A stretch of DNA of 5,799 nt from Deltaproteobacteria bacterium UBA5754 (GCA_002419025.1 DIFG01000008.1:11229-17027), one strand, 5' to 3'; shown: positions 1 through 5,735, counted from the stretch's first letter. Made by a program: numbers and translations. Notes: generated by a model not told the origin, from the sequence alone.

Positions 1-235
1 TCCATGGGGGCGGATTTGCCGACGGCACCCGTCCATGGGCGCCTCACTCCACAAACACCCCGAACGTCGGCTTATATGAAAAATCGGTAGGTTGAATGCA
101 TATCTCACGGATTCAGAGAGACCTTTATCAGCATCATCTTCCTGCTCGCCGCACCCATCCAGGAACTCATCAAATTCCACACAAAATGACGAAGAGCAAA
201 GTTTATTCCGATCGGCATGTGAAGTGCCTAAGGGA
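1..235. other. Left flank without a convincing gene; repeat-bearing
   Basis: No gene is supported here. The octamer TCCATGGG occurs at 1-8 and again at 32-39. One plus-strand frame is open from base 3 to a TGA at 93-95, with fairly G/C-rich third positions at its start. It could be the last ~30 codons of a gene entering from the left, but nothing in it is recognisable. Bases 145-215 hold one copy of the dispersed repeat listed separately. No terminator hairpin with a T run is visible downstream of the acyl carrier protein gene, which ends at 236 on the minus strand. Confidence 0.5.
145..215. repeat. Dispersed repeat, left copy (core inverted)
   Basis: Bases 148-174 match 5643-5669 in direct orientation, sharing CCATCCAGGAACTCATCAAA with one extra C nearby. 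The following stretch, 169-197, matches the reverse complement of 5677-5705 at 28 of 29 positions. The sequence GATCGG at 210-215 then matches the direct-orientation end of the right copy (5704-5709). The copy therefore has same-orientation edges and an inverted centre. It lies in non-coding DNA just past the last gene of the minus-strand operon. It is probably a small palindromic dispersed element; copy number elsewhere cannot be seen from this window. Confidence 0.75.
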
Positions 236-511
236 TTATTCTTCGAGGATGTGCTGGATCCTAAGGACGAGGTCCCGGACCGTGCGGATCTCAAAGAGAT
301 CGCTTACGGGAAACGTGATGTCAAAGGCGTCCTCTATCTCGGTTACCACCTCCATGACCTGGAGTGAGTCGAGTCCGAGATCCTTAGTTATCTCGGTATG
401 CTCATTGATCTCTTCGGCCTTGACAGACATGCGTGTCTTTGCAAATCCCGCAAGTATGGACCGTGTCCGATGGAGTATTTTTTGATAATCCGCCATTGTC
501 AGATTTCCCAT
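236..511 (-). CDS. Acyl carrier protein (stand-alone, ceramide-pathway type)
   Basis: This is a small acidic protein of about 91 residues with the phosphopantetheine attachment motif DLGLDSLQ. The modifiable serine is Ser49 counted from this start, within DSL. Its helical pattern, with a long acidic second helix (MEVVTEIEDAF) after the serine, and its length are typical of discrete type II carrier proteins. It would carry the acyl thioester made by the ligase encoded two genes upstream in the same operon. Three starts are possible. GTG at 514 overlaps the preceding gene's TGA by four bases. ATG at 511 gives TGATG coupling and is chosen here. ATG at 496 (MADYQK...) has a weak GGGA box about nine bases ahead. 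The sequence differs from housekeeping AcpP, and the lack of fab neighbours argues for a specialised carrier. In Caulobacter crescentus a dedicated ACP is needed for ceramide synthesis (from memory); equating this protein with it is inference. Confidence 0.94.
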   Translation of the reverse strand: MGNLTMADYQKILHRTRSILAGFAKTRMSVKAEEINEHTEITKDLGLDSLQVMEVVTEIEDAFDITFPVSDLFEIRTVRDLVLRIQHILEE

Positions 512-1497
512 CACAGACCGAATACTCGGCGAAGTCCCTGCTCAAGGTCGACCGCAGGCATCCACCCGCCCATCTCCCCTCCGTGGCCGGGGCAGCAGAC
601 CCAATCCTCATGGCAGAGCTCCCTGGCCTTTCCCGCGGTTAGGATGGGGCTCATGCCCGTCATTGACGCTGCAAGGGTATTCATGCCGGCAAGCATCCTC
701 AAAAAACCCGGCGGAATCCTCACACGCAGGACCGGTCTCCCGAGGATCCTCGATGCGGTCTCCCCCACATCCTTCCAGGAGTATCCGCCCGGCCTCCCGT
801 CATGAAGCTCGAAACACCTCCCTGAAAGGTCCACACCTTTGAACCAAAAAACGATGGCCCGCGCAAGATCCTCTACAAAGATGAGGGAGAAACGGCCCTC
901 TCCAGTACCCGGGGCGAGGAGGAGACCCCGCCGCATGCATTCAAAAAGGGGCCTGAGGGCGCGATCTCCCGGTCCATAGACGGCGGGAGGACGAATGATG
1001 GTCCATTCGAGGGCATCTTGCCGCGAAATGAGGTCTTCTCCGAGGCGCTTGCTTCCAGCATATGGGGAGATTTCCGGCATGCGGGCCGCGAGGGACGAGA
1101 CGTGGAGTAGGCGTGGGCGGTGTTTCGAGTGGCTGATGACGGAGACGAGCCGTTTCACCCCCTCCACGTTTGCAGGGACAAAATGACCTGAATGCACCCC
1201 TGTAATGGCGCCCGCACAGTTGACGACCGCGTCGGCATCGCGGATGAGATGTTCGAGACTGGGGATATGGAGCAGGTCCCCAGGGATCCACGTAAGTCCT
1301 GGGGCGGATGGCGGCGTAGAGCCTGAGCGTGGCCGAAAAAGGGCCCTGACCTGCACGCCACACTTGATGAACTGACGGATGACGGCCCTGCCGATGAAAC
1401 CCGTACCACCGGTGACGGCCACGGTTACCGCAGCATCCTCCGGCCGGGCAGAACAAATACCCCACCCATCGGCCTCCGGATTCAAGGAAAAGGTCAC
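511..1497 (-). CDS. cerR: NAD(P)-dependent extended SDR, probable ceramide reductase (CerR-like)
   Basis: This is a Rossmann-fold oxidoreductase of the extended/atypical SDR epimerase family. The dinucleotide-binding motif TGGTGFIG lies near the N terminus. It is followed by GDL, VVNCAGA, the serine pair in HVSSLAAR, the catalytic YAGSK (Tyr-x3-Lys) and RPPAVYGPGD, all in family order. In Caulobacter a protein of this class, CerR, reduces the 3-keto group of the N-acylated intermediate to give dihydroceramide. That role is assigned here from the ligase, ACP and ceramide-synthase-like neighbours, not from sequence alone. GTG at 1497 overlaps the ligase stop as GTGA (about 328 residues) and is chosen because it keeps the whole first beta strand. 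GTG at 1422 would give 303 residues, beginning MAVTGG, slightly short for that strand. Neither has a clear ribosome-binding site. The alternative is a sugar-nucleotide epimerase/dehydratase, but no sugar genes are nearby. Confidence 0.86.
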   Translation of the reverse strand: MTFSLNPEADGWGICSARPEDAAVTVAVTGGTGFIGRAVIRQFIKCGVQVRALFRPRSGSTPPSAPGLTWIPGDLLHIPSLEHLIRDADAVVNCAGAITGVHSGHFVPANVEGVKRLVSVISHSKHRPRLLHVSSLAARMPEISPYAGSKRLGEDLISRQDALEWTIIRPPAVYGPGDRALRPLFECMRRGLLLAPGTGEGRFSLIFVEDLARAIVFWFKGVDLSGRCFELHDGRPGGYSWKDVGETASRILGRPVLRVRIPPGFLRMLAGMNTLAASMTGMSPILTAGKARELCHEDWVCCPGHGGEMGGWMPAVDLEQGLRRVFGL

Positions 1498-3257
1498 GTC
1501 ACGAGACAGGATTCTTGGCTGTAGGTCACTTCGGTCAGTGATCTCTTGTCGCGAAGATTGCGGAGATACCTTTCCCTGGCACGCGAACGTGACAATTTTC
1601 CGGAAGAGGTCTTGGGAAGGCTGTGAGGCGGGACACATTCCACCGTGCAATAGATACCGAATTCCTCGTAGATCCGGGAGGTAAGTTCCTTGATGGACGC
1701 GGCTTGTTTCTGTTCTTCGAGGATTCGGCATTGGACCAAAAGGATGACCTCTTCCCCCAAGGTACCGGAGACCGAAAATGCCACGGCATCCTGCGGGTGT
1801 ACTCCCGGTATATCTTCAGCAAGGAGTTCCAGGTCCTGGGGCCAGATATTCCTGCCGTTGACGATGATGAGGTCCTTTTTGCGCCCGGTGACAACGATCT
1901 GTCCGTCCGCCATGTAGGCGATATCCCCCGTATTGAGCCATCCATTCCGGTCCAGGACGTTGCTTGTCTCATCCAGGTTATCCAGATAGCCGGACATGAT
2001 GCTCGGCCCCCTTACATGAAGGATGCCGCATGTGCGTTCCGGCACGGCCCTTCCCCATTCGTCCCTTATCTCGATCTCATGACCCGGAAGCGGGAACCCG
2101 CACAGGACGAACTCCTTTGCCCTCGTCCCGTTACGCGATGAAAGAGCGAGTCCCCGCTCCATGAAGATCTCGTTCTCTATCCTGTCCGTTTCAAGCCCTT
2201 GGCCCAACGGGGCAAAACTGACAGCAAGGGCGCATTCGGCCATCCCGTATGAGGCGACGAAGGATTCCCGTTTAAAACCGCACGAGGAAAATTTATCCGC
2301 GAACCTGTGAAGGATGTCCGGGCGGATCATCTCCGCCCCTACCCCTGCCACACGCCAGGAAGTGAGGTCAAAGGAGGGACATTCCGAGGCCTTGAGTCTC
2401 TGCACACACAGGGCGTATCCAAAGACCGGGGCATAAGATATGGTCCCTTTATTCCGTGTAATAAGGGCTGGCCACAGCCCAGGGCGCATGATGAAGTTCT
2501 GTGTCTTGAGATAGTCCACCGTGAGTTGGGCAGCCATGGGAGAAAGGAGAAATCCCACAAGTCCCATGTCATGATAAAATGGAAGCCAGGATACGCACCG
2601 ATCCTCAGGGCCGACATTAAGACCATGCTGGGTGATGCCTGCAATATTGGCCATGACGGCGCGATGGGTGACGATCACTCCCCTGGGAAATCGAGTGCTT
2701 CCAGAGGTGAATTGGACGTAGGCTATGTCATTCGGTGACGGGGCACGGAGGGGAAGATCGGCAACGGGAAGGAGGTCAAAGGCGGCCGGTGTGCCTGAAT
2801 AAACAAGGCCAATGCCGCTTGCGGCCTCCTTGAGGAGCGGATACAGGTTTTCGGATGCCATGGCGGCCGTGGCGCCGCTTGCGGCAAGATAGCCCCTGAG
2901 CCTTTTTATGAAGGCGTCCTTTCCTCCCATGTGTATGGCAGTGGAGAGGGGTACGGGCACGAGGCCCGCATAGTGACAGGCGAAGAAAAATCGGACAAAA
3001 TCAGGGTCGGTCTCCGCACAGAGGGCAAAACGGGTTCCGGGCGAAAGACCGAGGCCGAGGAGCTTCCGCGCCATTATGACGGCATCCTTTTGGAGATCCG
3101 CATAGGTAAGCACGGAATCGAGCTGACAGCCTCTCGAGTAGAAATTGAGCCCTGTATCCCCCGTGGCCGCGTACTCGAGGGCCTGGATCAATGTCCCAAA
3201 GACGCCCCGTTTTTGAGGGATTGTATTGGCTGTCGGTGTCTCTTTCATGGTCTTCAT
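1494..3257 (-). CDS. Fatty acyl-AMP / acyl-ACP ligase (FAAL-type, ANL superfamily)
   Basis: This 587-residue adenylate-forming enzyme activates a fatty acid with ATP and most likely transfers it to the ACP of the same operon. Core motifs in order are the phosphate loop FTSGSTRFPRG (residues 183-193), WLPFYHDMG (224-232), ASYGMAEC (335-342), TGD (443-445), the hinge and adenylate region GRKKDLIIVNGRN (458-470) and PKTSSGKL (548-555) with the catalytic lysine at 554. The Arg in TSGSTR, and segments such as WRVAGVGAEMIRPDIL, are typical of FAALs rather than acyl-CoA synthetases. There is no fused carrier or polyketide domain, so the acceptor should be a separate protein. It is the first gene of the minus-strand operon, and its TGA overlaps the next start. 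ATG codons at 3257 and 3248 are both possible; neither has a strong ribosome-binding site. In Caulobacter an acyl-ACP synthetase (AasR-like) in the spt cluster has this role (from memory). Chain length cannot be predicted. Confidence 0.93.
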   Translation of the reverse strand: MKTMKETPTANTIPQKRGVFGTLIQALEYAATGDTGLNFYSRGCQLDSVLTYADLQKDAVIMARKLLGLGLSPGTRFALCAETDPDFVRFFFACHYAGLVPVPLSTAIHMGGKDAFIKRLRGYLAASGATAAMASENLYPLLKEAASGIGLVYSGTPAAFDLLPVADLPLRAPSPNDIAYVQFTSGSTRFPRGVIVTHRAVMANIAGITQHGLNVGPEDRCVSWLPFYHDMGLVGFLLSPMAAQLTVDYLKTQNFIMRPGLWPALITRNKGTISYAPVFGYALCVQRLKASECPSFDLTSWRVAGVGAEMIRPDILHRFADKFSSCGFKRESFVASYGMAECALAVSFAPLGQGLETDRIENEIFMERGLALSSRNGTRAKEFVLCGFPLPGHEIEIRDEWGRAVPERTCGILHVRGPSIMSGYLDNLDETSNVLDRNGWLNTGDIAYMADGQIVVTGRKKDLIIVNGRNIWPQDLELLAEDIPGVHPQDAVAFSVSGTLGEEVILLVQCRILEEQKQAASIKELTSRIYEEFGIYCTVECVPPHSLPKTSSGKLSRSRARERYLRNLRDKRSLTEVTYSQESCLVT

Positions 3258-3280
3258 GAAAATTAATTAATGGAAAATAT

Positions 3281-3415
3281 GATGGTCTCGTAAAAAGTCG
3301 AAAATTCCTATTTTGGCGTCATTCCGGCGTAGGCCGGAATCCAGTGTTTTCAATATGTTCTAGATGCCGTATCAGGTCCGGCATGACGAGTTTGGGACTT
3401 TTTTACGACGCCATC
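3281..3415. repeat. MITE-like 135-bp element with terminal inverted repeats
   Basis: The left end GATGGTCTCGTAAAAAGTC (3281-3299) pairs with the reverse complement of the right end (3396-3415, read as GATGGCGTCGTAAAAAAGTC): 17 of 19 aligned bases match, plus one single-base gap. Inside are an 8-bp perfect hairpin, ATTCCGGC-gtag-GCCGGAAT (3321-3340), and a 6-bp hairpin, ATGCCG...CGGCAT (3364-3384). CGTCAT (3317-3322) also pairs with ATGACG (3382-3387), so the element can fold as nested stems. It has no coding capacity. Size, terminal repeats and internal palindromes fit a non-autonomous miniature element or a composite REP-type repeat. No obvious target-site duplication is seen. Confidence 0.75.
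3317..3345. repeat. REP-like 29-bp palindromic unit, copy 1
   Basis: The unit CGTCATTCCGGCGTAGGCCG followed by GAATCCAGT forms an 8-bp stem with a GTAG loop. The same 29 bases occur at 5736-5764 with one mismatch (T to G in the loop). Short hairpins of this CATTCC...GGAATCCAG type are common extragenic repeats in many proteobacterial genomes. This copy is nested within the 135-bp inverted-repeat element. Confidence 0.8.
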
Positions 3416-3461
3416 AACAAAAATAGATTCGAATTCTATCGTTTAATTTAATTATTACAAG

Positions 3462-4661
3462 ATGTCACAAAAAAAAATTTCATCATTTTCCTCTGCTCGT
3501 TCCCAGGAAGGCGACGGAAAAGAGAATTGCGGCCATATTCACGTATCGCCGGTCCTGAAAAGGCATGACCGTGACGCATTCCTTCGACTCCCTTTCAGGA
3601 TCTTCGACAGGGATCCGGCATGGATCCCCCCCCTTCTGATCGAGAGAAAAGGCCACTGTTCACATAGAAATCCCTTTTTTTCCCACGCGATCGGAGAAAG
3701 TTGGATCGCAAGGCGTTCTGGGATGCCTGTCGGGCGTATCAGCGCCCATATCGACCATCTACGCCTGGAAAGATATGGGGACGACACGGGTTTTTTCGGG
3801 ATGCTCGATGCCGTGGACGACCCATCGGTCTTTCGGGCACTTTTTGCCCACGCTGAGCGATGGCTTCTGGATCACGGCATGCGGAGGGTCCTTGGGCCAT
3901 TCAATTATTCCATCAACCAGGAGTGCGGGCTCCTCGTGGAAGGTTTCGGCATCCCTCCTTCCGTCATGATGGGGCACTGTCAGCCCTATTACCCGTTACG
4001 GGTGGAGGAATTGGGCTACTCCAAGGCCAAGGACCTCCTCGCATATCACATTCAGACCGATTTTCCGGTCCATTCCGCCCTTGCTTCCCTGCAGGCCCGT
4101 TACGCAGACAGGATAAGGATGCGGACCCTTGACAAACGCCTCTTTTTCAAAGACCTCCAGATCATCAGAGACATCTACAACGACGCGTGGTCCGGCAACT
4201 GGGGGTTTGTCCCGTTCACAGAAGAGGAGTTCCGGGAGGTGGGAAGCGCCATGAGGTTTCTGGTCCCGCCGGACTATGTGCGCATCGTCGAGGTGGACGG
4301 CGAGCCCGCAGCCATGATGGTCCTCTTCCCAAACCTGAACGAGGCCATTAAGGACCTGGATGGCAGGCTTTTCCCCATCGGATGGCTGAAGCTCCTGTGG
4401 CGGCTCAAGGTCTCCGGCCTTAAAAGCGGACGCGTGCCCCTCATGGGGGTTCGAAGGCGATACCAGAACAGCATGCTCGGGGCAACCCTCTCCCTTATGA
4501 TGATCACGTCCATCCAGTCCTCTGGATTGGCTCGGGGGATCAGGGAGGTGGAGATGTCCTGGATACTCGAGGACAACTCGGGAATGATCAAGATCATCGA
4601 ATCCATAGGTGGTACGTGCTATAAGCGCTATCGAATCTATGAAAAGGCGTTGGGAAATTGA
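3462..4661 (+). CDS. bcerS: GNAT-fold N-acyltransferase, probable bacterial ceramide synthase (bCerS-like)
   Basis: This 399-residue protein resembles the YghO-like GNAT family that includes Caulobacter ceramide synthase. In that pathway the enzyme N-acylates 3-oxosphinganine, from serine palmitoyltransferase, to an oxidised ceramide. Recognisable family segments are DPAWIPPLLIERK (51-63) with NPFFSHA (70-76), GRISAHID (91-98), FFGMLD (111-116), RVLGPFNYSINQECGLLVEGF-like text (142-162), GVRRRYQNSMLGA (329-341) and the C-terminal EMSWILEDNSGMIKIIESIG (364-383) running into YKRYRIYEK (387-395). No signal peptide or transmembrane helix is apparent, so it is cytosolic or peripheral. The first ~25 residues are polar and AT-rich in DNA and look unconserved. 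ATG at 3462 is the only good in-frame start but lacks a ribosome-binding site. It opens the plus-strand unit, divergent from the ligase/SDR/ACP operon. Function is by family and context; substrate and acyl donor are unproven. Automated annotation may call it only a hypothetical or GNAT protein. Confidence 0.85.
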   Translation: MSQKKISSFSSARSQEGDGKENCGHIHVSPVLKRHDRDAFLRLPFRIFDRDPAWIPPLLIERKGHCSHRNPFFSHAIGESWIARRSGMPVGRISAHIDHLRLERYGDDTGFFGMLDAVDDPSVFRALFAHAERWLLDHGMRRVLGPFNYSINQECGLLVEGFGIPPSVMMGHCQPYYPLRVEELGYSKAKDLLAYHIQTDFPVHSALASLQARYADRIRMRTLDKRLFFKDLQIIRDIYNDAWSGNWGFVPFTEEEFREVGSAMRFLVPPDYVRIVEVDGEPAAMMVLFPNLNEAIKDLDGRLFPIGWLKLLWRLKVSGLKSGRVPLMGVRRRYQNSMLGATLSLMMITSIQSSGLARGIREVEMSWILEDNSGMIKIIESIGGTCYKRYRIYEKALGN

Positions 4662-4681
4662 CCGGACGGAATGGGCCAGAA

Positions 4682-5482
4682 ATGCGTCTGACAGCCATCG
4701 TCCTCGCGGCTGACCGGGCTCCCGACGACCCCCTGGTCGCAAAGGCCGGCGTCCGGTGCAAGGCCCTCGTCCCTGTCGCCGGCCGCCCTATGCTGCTCCG
4801 TGTCCTGGACGCCCTCGAGGCATCTCCGTTCGTGGGGGAGAGGATCGTTTGTGGTCGGTCTGATCTGTTGCTTTCCCAAAATGCCGAGCTGTCCCGCCTT
4901 GTCAAAGGCAATGAGGTCCGATGGGTGGAGGCAGGGGCCACGCCTTGCACCAGCGCCCTGGCCGCCTTTTCCGGGATCTCACCGGACCGGCCCGTTCTTC
5001 TCACCACTGCGGATCATGCACTGCTGACTCCGGGTATCGTCGAAGATTTTTGCCGCAAGGCCCTCACGACAGGGTGCGATGCCGCTGCCGCCCTCATGCG
5101 CGCAGACGAGGTGATCTCGGCCTTTCCCGCTGTCAGACGGACGGTCCTTCGCATGAAGGATGGAGGATATTGCACCTGTAATCTCTTTGCGTTCCTCACG
5201 CCTCAGGGCAGGCTGGCCGTGGATTTCTGGAAAAGGGTGGAAAGGGAGCGGAAGAGACCGGTTCGGGTGGCTTACTCTTTGGGTATCTGGGCGGTCTTGA
5301 GATATCTGGCAGGCTTCATGACCCTCGAAGAGGCCATGCTCCGGCTTTCCCGAGCCATGCGTATTCGGGCCTGCGCGGTCCTCATGGAAGATCCCCGATC
5401 CGCCGTGGACGTGGACAAGGCTGCCGACTGGGAGCTGGCTGAAGAGATCCTGAAGAACAAAACCACGCATCCATGTCGCTGA
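4682..5482 (+). CDS. MobA/IspD-like nucleotidyltransferase, probable lipid head-group enzyme
   Basis: This 266-residue protein has an NTP-transferase (GT-A/MobA-like) fold. The N terminus AIVLAADRAPDD (5-16), then CKALVPVAGRPML (26-38), corresponds to the usual nucleotide-binding LAAG.....K.L..v.G.P; Lys27 is the likely phosphate-binding lysine. TTADHALLTP (108-117) supplies the metal-binding aspartate, and AVDVDKAADWELAEEIL (241-257) is the typical C-terminal DVD.-D signature. The usual Gly of LAAGR is replaced by Asp11. It should transfer a nucleotidyl group from an NTP to a phosphorylated acceptor. ATG at 4682 starts the conserved fold; a TTG at 4658 overlapping the upstream TGA would add eight residues. 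It follows the ceramide-synthase-like gene by 20 bases, so the two are probably co-transcribed. From memory, the Caulobacter ceramide-phosphoglycerate locus also contains an NTP-transferase-like gene, so a head-group role is plausible inference. Alternatives are cofactor or sugar-phosphate nucleotidyl transfer. Confidence 0.8.
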   Translation: MRLTAIVLAADRAPDDPLVAKAGVRCKALVPVAGRPMLLRVLDALEASPFVGERIVCGRSDLLLSQNAELSRLVKGNEVRWVEAGATPCTSALAAFSGISPDRPVLLTTADHALLTPGIVEDFCRKALTTGCDAAAALMRADEVISAFPAVRRTVLRMKDGGYCTCNLFAFLTPQGRLAVDFWKRVERERKRPVRVAYSLGIWAVLRYLAGFMTLEEAMLRLSRAMRIRACAVLMEDPRSAVDVDKAADWELAEEILKNKTTHPCR

Positions 5483-5570
5483 AACGGATTTTCCACCCCT
5501 GATCCCGCTCAAAAAACCGATTCTCGCGGCGTTTCTTCAAATTTCCAGTCCATGCGTGTACGCTGTAGAA

Positions 5571-5586
5571 GCGAATCGTGATTCGC
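5571..5586. repeat. Perfect hairpin GCGAATC-gt-GATTCGC
   Basis: A 7-bp perfect inverted repeat with a two-base loop, preceded by TGTAGAA. It resembles the extragenic hairpins of the form TGTAG-A-GCGA...TCGC seen in several proteobacteria. It lies about 90 bases past the nucleotidyltransferase stop. Confidence 0.6.
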
Positions 5587-5616
5587 CCTTCTCATTCCTG
5601 GAAAAATTCGCGCCTT

Positions 5617-5635
5617 CCTGCCTGCGCCAGGCAGG
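5617..5635. repeat. Perfect hairpin CCTGCCTG-cgc-CAGGCAGG
   Basis: An 8-bp perfect stem with a three-base loop, embedded in the right repeat copy. The left copy reads CTTCCTGCTCGCCGCACC across the equivalent position, so this hairpin looks like an insertion of about 19 bases or a local expansion in the right copy. Confidence 0.65.
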
Positions 5636-5642
5636 CCTGCTT

Positions 5643-5709
5643 GCCGCACCATCCAGGAACTCATCAAAAAATTCCGGCTCTTCGTCATTTCGTGTGGAAT
5701 TTGATCGGT
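5643..5709. repeat. Dispersed repeat, right copy with intact stem-loop
   Basis: After the shared CCATCCAGGAACTCATCAAA comes a stem-loop. ATCAAAAAATTCC (5663-5675) pairs with GGAATTTGAT (5696-5705), allowing three extra A residues, around a 20-base loop (5676-5695). The loop and right arm are the reverse complement of 169-197 in the left copy. The right copy retains both stem arms; in the left copy the second arm is degenerate. Confidence 0.75.
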
Positions 5710-5735
5710 TTCCAGTGCGCAGTTGCATACCGCCT

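Larger units (their letters stand above)
3258..3461. promoter_or_regulatory. Divergent intergenic region between the two transcription units
   Basis: These 204 bases separate the divergent ligase and N-acyltransferase genes, so both promoters should lie here. The outer edges (3258-3280 and 3416-3461) are very AT-rich; the middle is the inverted-repeat element at 3281-3415. Minus strand: TTTACG (3294-3289), a 17-base gap, then ATTAAT (3271-3266). Plus strand: TTTACG (3402-3407), a 16-base gap, then TAGATT (3424-3429). Each box matches the sigma-70 consensus at four of six positions, so these are weak candidates. An imperfect palindrome, ATAGA-TTCGAAT-TCTAT at 3423-3439, overlaps the plus-strand candidate and could be an operator. 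No Shine-Dalgarno sequence is evident before either start. Confidence 0.4.

Noticed and set aside
92..367. Plus-strand open frame of 91 codons at the left
   Set aside because: Its first half translates the dispersed repeat and its second half is antisense to the acyl carrier protein.
511..1731. Extending the SDR gene to an ATG at 1731
   Set aside because: That would overlap the ligase by more than 230 bases in another frame. The extra N-terminal residues show no family features, and the GTG at 1497 gives normal operon spacing.
2307..2738. Plus-strand open frame of 143 codons inside the ligase
   Set aside because: It is a shadow of the ligase gene, whose motifs run uninterrupted across the same bases.
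3321..3340. GC-rich hairpin as a rho-independent terminator
   Set aside because: No T run follows on either strand, it lies upstream of both divergent genes, and the same sequence recurs at 5740-5759 as a repeat.
3281..3415. Attachment site, riboswitch or tRNA-like fold for the nested inverted repeat
   Set aside because: There is no tRNA T-loop or anticodon pattern and no known aptamer core. The symmetric ends and recurrent REP core fit a mobile or dispersed repeat better.
3996..4742. Long open frame on the minus strand (248 codons)
   Set aside because: It lies antisense to the well-supported N-acyltransferase gene, its translation is low-complexity (rich in Arg, Gly, His and Pro), and it matches no family I recognise. 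The plus frame has clear conserved segments.
4979..5512. Minus-strand open frame of 177 codons
   Set aside because: It is antisense to the nucleotidyltransferase and runs into the repeat-bearing flank; no domain signal.
5537..5728. Minus-strand and plus-strand short frames in the right flank
   Set aside because: They translate repeat DNA; the REP-like unit gives the familiar spurious peptides VIPAEAGIQ and HSGGGRNP.
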